A stretch of 31,458 nucleotides of DNA from Gemmatimonadota bacterium. Its GTDB lineage: Bacteria > Gemmatimonadota > Gemmatimonadetes > Gemmatimonadales > GWC2-71-9. Location: NCBI GenBank assembly GCA_003220855.1, contig QHTP01000006.1:1-31458 (forward strand), given 5' to 3'. This document shows positions 1 through 6,850 of this stretch, in pieces; the stretch's first letter is position 1, and every line of letters starts with the position of its first letter. Made by a program: the position numbers and the translations under genes. Under the pieces are notes generated by a model that was not told the DNA's origin, did not search any database, and worked only from the letters and a program-made list of their open reading frames with translations.

Positions 1-308
1 TGCCACACCGTCTGGCCATGCGACGCCACGAACGCCACCTCGCGGGGCGCCACCTTCGCCGCCGCGAGCAGCTGCAGCACGGCGCCCGCGAAGCGCTCGC
101 CCAGCGCCACGTGCAAGAGCGCCAGATCGCGCGAGCCGCCGCGCGCGATCGCGTCGATGATCTGGCCCCGCTCCGCGGCCGCATATGCGTCCTGACGGAA
201 CGCCACGAGTCGGGCCTCGAGGGGGTCGTCCGTCAACCGGACCAGCGCCGTCGAGACGCCGTCGAGCGAGGTGCCCGACATCACGCCGACGGCGAGGAGG
301 GCCGTCAT
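1..308 (-). CDS. anmK: Anhydro-N-acetylmuramic acid kinase, N-terminal part (runs off the left edge)
   Basis: AnmK hydrolyses and phosphorylates 1,6-anhydro-MurNAc, a product of cell-wall turnover, to MurNAc-6-phosphate in the cytoplasm. Reverse-strand translation from the ATG at 306-308 gives about 102 residues. They begin MTALLAVGVMSGTSLDGVS, the family's N-terminal ATP-binding motif, and end at the conserved ASHGQTVW block near the window edge. The ATG overlaps the TGA of murQ (ATGA), so the two genes should be translationally coupled. They perform consecutive steps, AnmK making the substrate of MurQ. One oddity: the usual Asp after SLDGV is Ser here. About two thirds of the protein lies outside the window, so catalytic residues further on cannot be checked. 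Confidence 0.93.
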   Translation of the reverse strand, partial: MTALLAVGVMSGTSLDGVSTALVRLTDDPLEARLVAFRQDAYAAAERGQIIDAIARGGSRDLALLHVALGERFAGAVLQLLAAAKVAPREVAFVASHGQTVW

Positions 309-1234
309 GCGACCGGCGGCGGGTCGCCCACGGCACGGCGCACGAAGCCGCCCGCCGCGGCGAGCGTCTGCTCGGCCTCCGTCCGTCCCGTCCCCGTCCG
401 CACCATGACGATCGCGAGCTTCACGCTGCCGCCCGCCGCGTCGATCGCGGCCCGCGCCGCCCCGCGATCGACCCCGCAGCACTCCATCACGATGCGCTCG
501 CCCCGGTCGCGCAGTTTGTCGGAAACCGCCTTAAGGTCGACCATCAGATTGCCGTAGGCACGTCCCAAGCGGATCATCGCGCCGGTGGAGATCGTGTTGA
601 GGACCAGCTTCGTCGCCGTGCCGGCCTTCATGCGGGTCGAGCCGGTGAGCGCCTCGGGGCCGACCTTGGGGAGGACGAGCACGTCGCACGTCGCGCGCAG
701 CACCTGGGGTGGATCGGAGCACGAGACCAGCCCGGTGGTCGCGCCGATCGTCTGGGCGCGCGACAAGGCGGCGCGCACGTACGGCGTGGTCCCGCTGGCC
801 GCGATTCCGAGCACGAAGTCGCGCGCCGTCACCCGCGCCTGATCCATCGCTTCCATCCCCGCGTTCACATCGTCCTCGGCGCCCTCGCTGCTCTTCACGA
901 GCGCCGTGTAGCCGCCCGCGATCACGCCCACCACCATCTCGGGCGGGGTCCCGAACGTGGGCGGGCACTCGCTCGCATCCAGCACGCCGAGCCGCCCGGA
1001 GGTCCCGGCGCCCACGTAAATCAGCCGTCCGCCGCGCCGGAGTGCGTCGACCACCAGGTCGATGGCCCGGGCCACGTCCTGGCGTACCAGGTGGACCGCC
1101 GGAGCGACGCTGGCGTCCTCCGCATTGATCAGATCGACGATCTCGAGGCTCGCGGCGACGTCGATACGCTGGGTGCGCGGGTTGCGCTGCTCGGTGAGCC
1201 GCGGATCGCGGTAGTCGGGAGGCGGAACGGTCAT
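305..1234 (-). CDS. murQ: N-acetylmuramic acid 6-phosphate etherase
   Basis: MurQ cleaves the lactyl ether of MurNAc-6-phosphate, giving GlcNAc-6-phosphate and D-lactate, in cytoplasmic peptidoglycan recycling. The 309-residue product has the expected family length. It shows TEQRNP near the N-terminus, a SIS sugar-phosphate-binding fold with GRLIYVGAGTSGRLG, the active-site block LDASECPPTFG with the catalytic Glu, the second phosphate loop GIAASGTTPYV, and GSTRMKAGTATK. The ATG start at 1232-1234 sits directly before the family's conserved N-terminus. No clear Shine-Dalgarno sequence precedes it. anmK follows with an ATGA overlap. The gene diverges from ggt at 1301, with an inverted repeat in the 66-bp gap. 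The identification is secure. Confidence 0.97.
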   Translation of the reverse strand: MTVPPPDYRDPRLTEQRNPRTQRIDVAASLEIVDLINAEDASVAPAVHLVRQDVARAIDLVVDALRRGGRLIYVGAGTSGRLGVLDASECPPTFGTPPEMVVGVIAGGYTALVKSSEGAEDDVNAGMEAMDQARVTARDFVLGIAASGTTPYVRAALSRAQTIGATTGLVSCSDPPQVLRATCDVLVLPKVGPEALTGSTRMKAGTATKLVLNTISTGAMIRLGRAYGNLMVDLKAVSDKLRDRGERIVMECCGVDRGAARAAIDAAGGSVKLAIVMVRTGTGRTEAEQTLAAAGGFVRRAVGDPPPVA

Positions 1235-1262
1235 GAAGGGGGCACGGATGGCCCCAAGTTAG

Positions 1263-1288
1263 ACGTTGACCCGAACTCGGGTCAACGT
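1263..1288. promoter_or_regulatory. Perfect inverted repeat between divergent murQ and ggt (candidate operator with promoters)
   Basis: The 12-base arm ACGTTGACCCGA is followed by AC and then its exact reverse complement, TCGGGTCAACGT. Each arm contains TTGACC, which resembles a -35 box on its own strand. On the plus strand TTGACC (1266-1271) is followed after 18 nt by CACAAT (1290-1295), only about 6 nt before the ggt ATG, so a ggt message could be leaderless. On the minus strand the matching hexamer is TAACTT (1256-1261). The symmetry is seen directly. The operator and promoter roles are inferred from position. Confidence 0.5.
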
Positions 1289-1300
1289 GCACAATTCGAC

Positions 1301-3118
1301 ATGCGCAGATCGCTCGGTCTCGGCCTGCTGGTGCTGACGGCGTGCCGCGGCGGCATCAAGGCGCCGGAGACGATCCCCATGGCCCCCGGCGCCCTCGACT
1401 CCCTTCCCCCGGCGATCTCGCCCCCGGCTGTCGACACGTCCGCGCGGGCCGCGGTGCTCGGGGGGACGGTCGGTCGCGTGCTCATTGCGGCCGACTGGCC
1501 GCTCACCCAGCGCGTCAAGTCGGTCAGCGGTGATCACGCCATGGTAGTGACGTCGCATCCCCTGGCGAGCGACGTCGGCGTGGACATCTTGCGCCGGGGC
1601 GGCAACGCGGTCGACGCCGCGGTGGCGGTGGCGTTCGCGTTGGCGGTCGTCCACCCCGTGGCGGGCAACATCGGGGGAGGCGGGTTCCTGGTCGCCCGGA
1701 TGCAGGACGGCACGGTCGGCGCGCTCGACTTTCGCGAGACCGCCCCCACGCGGGCGACGCGGGACATGTACGTCGACACGGCAGGCAATGCGATCGGCTC
1801 ATCGCTCACGGGCCATCGCTCGGTCGGAGTTCCCGGAACGGTCGCCGGGATGTACGAGGCGCACCGAAAATTCGGCCGGCTCCCCTGGAAGGAGCTGCTC
1901 GTGCCCGCTATCGCGTTGGCACGCGACGGCTACGTGCTCGACGGCCCGCGCAGCCACGTGATCGAACGCGAAGCCGAGCGGCTCGGCCGGTTCACCGCTT
2001 CGCGGGCGCAATTCCTGGTGGACGGAGCCGCACCGCCTCCCGGAACCCGCTTCGTGCAGCCCGAGCTCACCCGCACGCTGCAGCTGATCGCCGACAGCGG
2101 CGCCGCGCCGTTCTACACCGGCGGTATCGCGCACCTCATCGTGCGAGAGATGGCGCGCGGCGGCGGGTTGATCACGCGCGAAGACCTCGCGCACTATGTC
2201 GCCAAGTGGCGCGACCCCATCGAGATCAAGTATCGCGGCTACACGATCTACACCATGCCACCGCCGTCCGGTGGGGGCGTCACCCTGGCAGAGATCCTCA
2301 ACGTGATGGAGGGGTACGCTCCGGTTCCGCCGTTCGGCAGTGCGGAGCTGATGCACCTCCAGACCGAGGCGATGCGCCGCGCGTACACCGACCGCAACGC
2401 CTTGCTGGGAGATCCCGACTTCGTCCAGATTCCGCTCGACCGGCTGCTGTCGAAGCAGTATGCCGGTTCGTTACGCGCCGAGATCGATCCGCGCCGGGCG
2501 ACGCCGGCGGTACCCGTGTCGGGAGGGCGCTCCGAGGGAACGGAGACGACGCACTTTTCGATCGTCGATGCGGACGGCTCCGCCATCGCCTGCACCTACA
2601 CGCTGAACAACGATTTCGGCAGCGCGGTGACGGTGACCGGGGCCGGATTCCTCTTGAACGACGAGATGGACGATTTCATGTCGGCGCCGGGGAGGCCCAA
2701 TCTGTTCGGCCTGGTCCAGGGCGAGGCGAACGCCATCGCGCCCGGCAAGCGCATGCTCTCCGCGATGACGCCGTCGATCGTGGTCGATTCCGCAGGCCGG
2801 CTCGCGCTCGTGCTCGGCTCGCCCGGCGGCTCGCGGATCACCACGGCCGTGTACCAGGTGATCAGCGATGTGGTGGACCAGGGCATGTCGCTCGCCGAGG
2901 CGGTCGGGGCCCCGCGGCTGCATCACCAGGCGCAGCCGGACGTCGTATTCCTCGAGCGCAACGGGTTCGAGCAGGCGGCCATCGACTCGCTCGAGGCGAT
3001 GGGGCACAAGGTCGAGACGTGGACCTACAAGACCGAGGTGAACGCCGTCGCCCGCACCGCCGCCGGCTGGGTCGGAGTGGCGGATCCCAGGCGCGGCGGC
3101 GGGGCGGCGGGGTACTGA
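1301..3118 (+). CDS. ggt: Gamma-glutamyltransferase / glutathione hydrolase, lipoprotein form
   Basis: GGT is an N-terminal nucleophile hydrolase that removes or transfers the gamma-glutamyl group of glutathione and similar peptides outside the cytoplasm. From the ATG at 1301 it has 605 residues, close to family length. The N-terminus is a short hydrophobic signal ending in the lipobox LTAC (Cys15), so the protein is probably a lipid-anchored exported enzyme. The mature part starts with the family block around HPLASDVGVDILRRGGNAVDAA. GTETTHFS carries the autocleavage site and nucleophile Thr416, at the start of the small subunit, and LGSPGGSRI follows as a conserved oxyanion and substrate loop. 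The reading frame is open far upstream, overlapping murQ. I reject that extension because the signal peptide begins at 1301. It ends 9 bp from the convergent gene at 3128-3907. Confidence 0.96.
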   Translation: MRRSLGLGLLVLTACRGGIKAPETIPMAPGALDSLPPAISPPAVDTSARAAVLGGTVGRVLIAADWPLTQRVKSVSGDHAMVVTSHPLASDVGVDILRRGGNAVDAAVAVAFALAVVHPVAGNIGGGGFLVARMQDGTVGALDFRETAPTRATRDMYVDTAGNAIGSSLTGHRSVGVPGTVAGMYEAHRKFGRLPWKELLVPAIALARDGYVLDGPRSHVIEREAERLGRFTASRAQFLVDGAAPPPGTRFVQPELTRTLQLIADSGAAPFYTGGIAHLIVREMARGGGLITREDLAHYVAKWRDPIEIKYRGYTIYTMPPPSGGGVTLAEILNVMEGYAPVPPFGSAELMHLQTEAMRRAYTDRNALLGDPDFVQIPLDRLLSKQYAGSLRAEIDPRRATPAVPVSGGRSEGTETTHFSIVDADGSAIACTYTLNNDFGSAVTVTGAGFLLNDEMDDFMSAPGRPNLFGLVQGEANAIAPGKRMLSAMTPSIVVDSAGRLALVLGSPGGSRITTAVYQVISDVVDQGMSLAEAVGAPRLHHQAQPDVVFLERNGFEQAAIDSLEAMGHKVETWTYKTEVNAVARTAAGWVGVADPRRGGGAAGY

Positions 3119-3127
3119 GGGACGCCG

Positions 3128-3907
3128 CTACGCGTGCTTGACCGTCAGCGGCTTGTTCAGCTTGATCGTGATCGCCGCGCCCTTGGGGATGACGACGTCG
3201 ATGTCGCGCGACGCGCGCGCGGCAGCAGCCCCGGCCGCGGCACCGACCGCTCCACCGATCAGCGCTCCTTTTGTATTCTTGCCGAGCAGCTTCCCGACGA
3301 TGGCGCCAGCCACGGCGCCGCCGCCCACTTTCGCGACGTCCGCCTTCGTCACGCCCCGGCCCTTCATCACGGTGTCCTGTGCGACGACCGAAGCGTCGAT
3401 CGCGTAGCTCGCGCCGCGCACCGACACGCTCGTGACCGACAACTCGATCCTGCCGGTCGAGTTCGGGTTCGGCGCGGGCTCAGCGGCCGCGATCGTGCCC
3501 GACACGCTCGCGCCGGCCGGAATCACAACGCGCCCGCTCGGGTCCTTCACGTCCTGGCTCACGGTGGCACTGAAGGCGTCACCGGCCTTGGCCGTGCGGG
3601 TCGTGATCGTGTCGCTCGCCGCGAGCGGGACGCGAGACCCAGCCGCGAGGGTGAGCGGAGCCGGCGCCGCGGGCTTCGGGGGCGCCGGCTTCTTGACGGG
3701 TGTCGCCTTCTCGGGCGCCGCCTTGGCCGGCTCCTTCGCCGCAGCCGGCACGTCCTTCATGGCCGCCGTGGACTCGGTCGGGGCGAGGGTGAGGTTGCGC
3801 GCCGTCGAATCGGCCGACCGGCTCGTCTGCTCACCCTTGACGCAGGCGAGGAACGCGACACCCGCCAGCGCGGCAACAAGGGATCCGTGCTTCGGTAGCC
3901 TGATCAT
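3128..3907 (-). CDS. Predicted lipoprotein with glycine-zipper segment
   Basis: The 259-residue product begins with a signal peptide ending in the lipobox FLAC (Cys22). A long Ala/Pro/Lys-rich linker covers roughly residues 45-85. A beta-rich domain of about residues 86-180 follows, with a VVIPAGASVSGTI turn. Then comes a glycine zipper of about 40 residues, including GGAVAGAIVGKLLGK and GALIGGAVGAAAG, and a short beta tail ending in LNKPLTVKHA. Glycine zippers of this type occur in outer-membrane-associated 17-kDa-antigen-like and TrbI/VirB10-like lipoproteins. The cellular role is unknown. The start ATG at 3905-3907 has GAGAGG about 6 nt upstream. The gene is convergent with ggt and probably single, with its own promoter region at 3927-3983. 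The sequence supports an envelope location but no specific function. Confidence 0.8.
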   Translation of the reverse strand: MIRLPKHGSLVAALAGVAFLACVKGEQTSRSADSTARNLTLAPTESTAAMKDVPAAAKEPAKAAPEKATPVKKPAPPKPAAPAPLTLAAGSRVPLAASDTITTRTAKAGDAFSATVSQDVKDPSGRVVIPAGASVSGTIAAAEPAPNPNSTGRIELSVTSVSVRGASYAIDASVVAQDTVMKGRGVTKADVAKVGGGAVAGAIVGKLLGKNTKGALIGGAVGAAAGAAAARASRDIDVVIPKGAAITIKLNKPLTVKHA

Positions 3908-3926
3908 TTAGTCCCTCTCATTGAGT

Positions 3927-3953
3927 TTCGCAGGCACTTAGCTTCGCAGGCAC
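3927..3953. repeat. Tandem-spaced 11-bp direct repeat in the lipoprotein leader
   Basis: TTCGCAGGCAC occurs at 3927-3937 and again at 3943-3953, a 16-bp period. It lies between the predicted promoter (3956-3983) and the start codon at 3907. Possible roles are a regulator-binding site or a small duplication. The repeat is plainly visible; its function is not. Confidence 0.5.
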
Positions 3954-3955
3954 CT

Positions 3956-3983
3956 AATATAGGAAAGTGGCCCCCTAAGTTCC
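3956..3983 (-). promoter_or_regulatory. Candidate promoter for the 3128-3907 lipoprotein gene
   Basis: On the minus strand GGAACTT (3983-3977) is followed after 15 nt by TATATT (3961-3956), about 49 nt upstream of the start codon. GGAACTT resembles the -35 element of extracytoplasmic-function sigma factors. TATATT would also serve as a sigma-70 -10 box. An envelope-stress promoter would suit a lipoprotein, but this rests on short matches only. Confidence 0.3.
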
Positions 3984-4003
3984 CAGGTTGAAACGTGGGC
4001 CCG

Positions 4004-4046
4004 GCCCGCGCCGTGCTAAAGCACGCGGGCGGTGTCCTTTAGGACA
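4004..4046 (-). terminator. Two hairpins after ccdA, probable end of the ten-gene minus operon
   Basis: Downstream of the ccdA stop codon (minus strand) lies TGTCCT-TT-AGGACA (4033-4046). A longer hairpin follows at 4004-4030, with arms GCCCGC and GTGC pairing with GCAC and GCGGGC, a 3-nt bulge and a TAAA loop. No T-run follows, so this is not a classical intrinsic terminator, but its position fits an operon end. Confidence 0.4.
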
Positions 4047-4055
4047 TCGTGTGGA

Positions 4056-4772
4056 TTAAAGCCGGCTCTTGAGGAATTCCGGCGTGAGCCCCTGCAGCCA
4101 GCCGGCGAGCAGCGTGAAGCGGTCGGTGACGAGCAGCAGCCCGAGCAGGATCAATAGGGTCCCCGCGGTCCGCTCGACCCAGACGAGATACGGGCGGAAC
4201 CGCTGGAACCACGCCAGGAACCGGTCGAGCGCGAGCGCGGTGACCACGAAGGGCAGCGCCAGGCCGGCCGAATAGGCCGTGAGCAGGGCCGCGCCGCGTC
4301 CAACGCTCGTTTGAGCGGCCGCCAGCGTGAGAATCGCGCCGAGGATGGGACCGATGCAGGGTGTCCACGCGGCGCCGAACGTGATGCCGACGAAGGCCGA
4401 GCCAAGGTAGCCGAGCGGCTTGCGGGCGAGCTGGACCTTGCGCTCGCGCATCAGGAGCGCCGGGCGCAGCACGCCGAGCAGGTACAGCCCGAAGAGAATG
4501 ACGACGACGCCACCGATCCGCCCGATCCATACTTGAGAACGGAGCAGCAGCACACCGAGCGCGGACGCCGTGGCGCCGAGGGCGATGAAGATGAGGGAGA
4601 ACCCGGCCACGAACCACAGCGCGTGTGCCACGGCCGTGCCCCGGCGCACCTCAAGCTCTTCCAGCGTCAGGCCCGTGAGAAACCCGACGTAGCTGGGGAT
4701 GAGGGGCAGCACGCAGGGAGAGAGAAAGCTGAGCAGCCCGGCCACGAAGGCGAGGGCGAACGACGGCGTCAC
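4056..4772 (-). CDS. ccdA: CcdA/DsbD-type thiol-reductant membrane transporter
   Basis: CcdA proteins pass electrons from cytoplasmic thioredoxin across the membrane to extracytoplasmic thiol proteins such as cytochrome c maturation factors. The 238-residue product is the usual size and shows about six membrane segments. The two redox cysteines sit in the expected twin motifs, FLSPCVLPLIPS (Cys20) and WTPCIGPILGA (Cys139). The start is a GTG overlapping the stop of the arginine decarboxylase gene as GTGA, so translation is probably coupled. It is the last gene of the operon and is followed by hairpins at 4004-4046. No cytochrome c maturation or thioredoxin-like partner lies in the window, so its target is unknown. 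Confidence 0.9.
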   Translation of the reverse strand: MTPSFALAFVAGLLSFLSPCVLPLIPSYVGFLTGLTLEELEVRRGTAVAHALWFVAGFSLIFIALGATASALGVLLLRSQVWIGRIGGVVVILFGLYLLGVLRPALLMRERKVQLARKPLGYLGSAFVGITFGAAWTPCIGPILGAILTLAAAQTSVGRGAALLTAYSAGLALPFVVTALALDRFLAWFQRFRPYLVWVERTAGTLLILLGLLLVTDRFTLLAGWLQGLTPEFLKSRL

Positions 4773-5329
4773 CCGCAGAAGCAGACCGCCGAGACCACCG
4801 TGGTCCAGCGACCGTCATCCCCGCACTCGGCGGTGGAGGTGACGTTCATCGTGCGGACGATGTCGCCCGAGAGCAGCCACTGTTCACGTCGCTCGTCCCA
4901 TGCCTTGTCGGGGTCGAAGGGGACCCCCAGCACCGTCGCAAGCATCGAGGCGGCCAGGTCCTCGGCGTATTCCCCCGAGGTGATCTCGTTCTGACCGTAG
5001 CTGTGGTGCTCGGAGATGTAGCCGTGGTGTGAGGCGTCCGCGGGCATGGCCACGCCGATGGACGCCGCAACCAGGCGGCTGGGCTCGTTGGTGGACGATT
5101 CGGCGATGACCGCGAAGACGACCTGGCCGGGCTTCATGAGGGAGAGGCCCTCCTCCCGGTCCACCAGCTCACAGTGGGGCGGGAAGATCGAGCTTACCCG
5201 CACCAGGTTGAAGTTCGCCAGATGGGCGTCGCGCAGCGCCATCTCGAAGCTCGTGAGCTTCTCCTTGTGCCGGCCAACGCCCTTGGTGAGGAAGGCCTTG
5301 GTGGGCACGAACATTCGCGAGTCGATCAA
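4769..5329 (-). CDS. pdaD: Pyruvoyl-dependent arginine decarboxylase
   Basis: This enzyme converts L-arginine to agmatine, the first step of one polyamine route. It uses a pyruvoyl group made by self-cleavage between two serines. The 186-residue product matches the family throughout: PTKAFLTKGVGRHKEKL, FEMALRDA, NLVRVSSIFPP with the predicted cleavage pair Ser46-Ser47, ASIGVAMP, HGYISEHHSYG and AEDLAASMLATVLG. The start is TTG at 5329, chosen because a near-perfect Shine-Dalgarno, AAAGGGAGGTGA, lies 7 nt upstream. The next ATG, five codons in, is too far from it. That ribosome-binding site overlaps the stop codon of the preceding gene. Next to a cyclodeaminase that consumes ornithine, the gene points to arginine and ornithine metabolism. 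The family is common in archaea and scattered in bacteria. Confidence 0.93.
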   Translation of the reverse strand: MIDSRMFVPTKAFLTKGVGRHKEKLTSFEMALRDAHLANFNLVRVSSIFPPHCELVDREEGLSLMKPGQVVFAVIAESSTNEPSRLVAASIGVAMPADASHHGYISEHHSYGQNEITSGEYAEDLAASMLATVLGVPFDPDKAWDERREQWLLSGDIVRTMNVTSTAECGDDGRWTTVVSAVCFCG

Positions 5330-5343
5330 CCGGTCACCTCCCT

Positions 5344-5739
5344 TTAGCCTTCATACCACACCGCCGGCCCGACCGCCACCGGCGGGTCCGGATCACCCGA
5401 GCGCTCGGCGGCGCCCTGCATCACCCGCTCGATGACCTCCGCGGGTGAGAGGGCGGTCTCCTCGACGGTGACGCGCGCCTGGCCCCGCTCCTTCCCGCGG
5501 ACGACGAGCATGTAGCGGGCCGTGTAGACGCGCAACCGGCCGCCGGCTTCGCCGGCGCGGCACGCCACCACCGCCGTCCCCCATTCCCGGCCCTCCCGTT
5601 TCCAGGGGCGGAACAGATAGATCGTCTCGATCTCGGCGGGCGGCACGTGACGGGCGACGGCCTCGGCCAGCTTCGCCCACCCCGGCCCGCGGCCGGGCGC
5701 TAGCGGAGCACGGTCGCCGGCGCCTGCGCCTGCTCCCAT
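5344..5739 (-). CDS. Conserved-looking hypothetical protein between the two arginine-pathway genes
   Basis: I do not recognise a family. From the ATG at 5737-5739 the product has 131 residues. It starts with an Ala/Gly-rich stretch, then a helix (WAKLAEAVARHVPP). A beta-rich core follows, with IETIYLFRPWKREGREW, GTAVVACR, RLRVYTARYMLVVRGKERGQ and VTVEETALSPAEVIERVMQG, and the tail is acidic and proline-rich, ending VWYEG. The frame is open upstream, but that part is antisense-like composition inside the cyclodeaminase gene. The chosen start overlaps the 3' end of the cyclodeaminase gene by 40 bp. Its stop codon lies in the decarboxylase's ribosome-binding region, so it is embedded in the operon. 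Context suggests a partner or regulatory protein of the arginine enzymes; that is speculation. Confidence 0.65.
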   Translation of the reverse strand: MGAGAGAGDRAPLAPGRGPGWAKLAEAVARHVPPAEIETIYLFRPWKREGREWGTAVVACRAGEAGGRLRVYTARYMLVVRGKERGQARVTVEETALSPAEVIERVMQGAAERSGDPDPPVAVGPAVWYEG

Positions 5740-6827
5740 CGCTCCACGTAAAACCGCAGCACGTGCATGAAGTCCTGGGCGTTTGTGACCACGCCATAGG
5801 CCTGGTGCGTGCCGCGGTCCCGCAGCTTGTTGACCACGAACTCGGTCTGATCGACGCAGATCGTCGTGAGCGGTCGCAGCTCCTCCGGCCGCGACGCATC
5901 CACGAATGCCGGCAGCATGTTGCCGACGGCGATCGCGTGTAGCGCGGTCGCCACGAACACCGCGAACGTCGCCTGCGCGGTCCGCTCCCGCATCGCGTCT
6001 TGGGCCGCCAGGGTGTCCGACAGCACCTCCGGCAGCGGCCCGTCGTCGCGGATCGAGCCGGCGAGCACGAACGGCACCTGGTGCGTCACGAGCGCGTGCA
6101 TGATGCCCGACGTCACGAGTCCCTGCCGCACCGCCGCGGCAATCCCGCCCACGCGGCGCACCCGGTTGATCGCGCGCATGTGCAGCGCGTGGCCGCCTTC
6201 GACGCCCTGGCCCGAGCTCGTCATCCCGAGCGTCGTCCCGAAGATCGCCGCCTCCAGGTCGTGCACCGCGACGGCGTTCCCCCCGAGGAACGACTGGACG
6301 TACCCGTTCTGAATGAACCAGATCATGTCCTCGCGCGCCCGGGCGTGCACCAGCGCGGGACCCACCACCCACATGATCTTGCCGCTGCGACGCCTCTCCT
6401 CGCCGAGCAGCTGCGCCAGCACCGCATAATCCACGGGCTTCTCGCGGGACACCTCGGTCTGCATGAACCCGAACTCGTTGGCGCTGTGCACGCCGCCGAG
6501 GAAGCCCTCGGTGTGGACGAAGATGCCCTCGCGGCCGTCCTCCTCGGTGCCGACCGCCACGAGCTGGCCCCGGCGCACCCGGCGGGGCTCGGTTACGACG
6601 AGATCCCCACCCGGGTGCAGCACGATGACGCAGTCCATGCGCGGTAGCCGCGGCCGGCGCCAGGCGCCCGTCGCCCGTACGTAGGTGGGGAGGTTGGTCG
6701 TCGAGAAGAACCGGTCGGGCAGCACCCCGTCGGCGGGCGCGGGCTCGAAACGCGCGTCGGGCGCTCCGGCGAGCGGCGGCGCCGCGAAGTCGGGCGGACG
6801 GTACTGGAACCGCGGACCGGTCGTCAC
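5700..6827 (-). CDS. Ornithine cyclodeaminase-type protein of the TIGR00300 / LOR-SDH family
   Basis: Members of this family include the C-terminal domain of cyanobacterial AgrE/ArgZ and archaeal ornithine cyclodeaminases, which convert ornithine to proline and ammonia with NAD. The 375-residue product carries the family signatures in order: GGVHSANEFGFM, KIMWVVGPALVHA, YVQSFLGGNAVAVHDLEAAIFGTTLGM, GGHALHMRAIN and FVLAGSIRDDGPLPEVLSD with AQDAMR after it. It lacks the N-terminal arginine dihydrolase domain of AgrE, so it is the stand-alone form. The start is GTG at 6825-6827, 23 bp after the priA stop, with no clear ribosome-binding site. Its 3' end overlaps the next gene by 40 bp. Family assignment is firm. 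Reaction assignment is inferred from characterised homologues and the neighbouring arginine decarboxylase. Confidence 0.85.
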   Translation of the reverse strand: MTTGPRFQYRPPDFAAPPLAGAPDARFEPAPADGVLPDRFFSTTNLPTYVRATGAWRRPRLPRMDCVIVLHPGGDLVVTEPRRVRRGQLVAVGTEEDGREGIFVHTEGFLGGVHSANEFGFMQTEVSREKPVDYAVLAQLLGEERRRSGKIMWVVGPALVHARAREDMIWFIQNGYVQSFLGGNAVAVHDLEAAIFGTTLGMTSSGQGVEGGHALHMRAINRVRRVGGIAAAVRQGLVTSGIMHALVTHQVPFVLAGSIRDDGPLPEVLSDTLAAQDAMRERTAQATFAVFVATALHAIAVGNMLPAFVDASRPEELRPLTTICVDQTEFVVNKLRDRGTHQAYGVVTNAQDFMHVLRFYVERWEQAQAPATVLR

Positions 6828-6850
6828 AGACGGAGAAAGCTAATGCGGAA

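Noticed and set aside
185..1300. Upstream extension of the ggt frame through murQ
   Set aside because: The translated extension is antisense to murQ and low in complexity, whereas a clean lipoprotein signal peptide starts at 1301.
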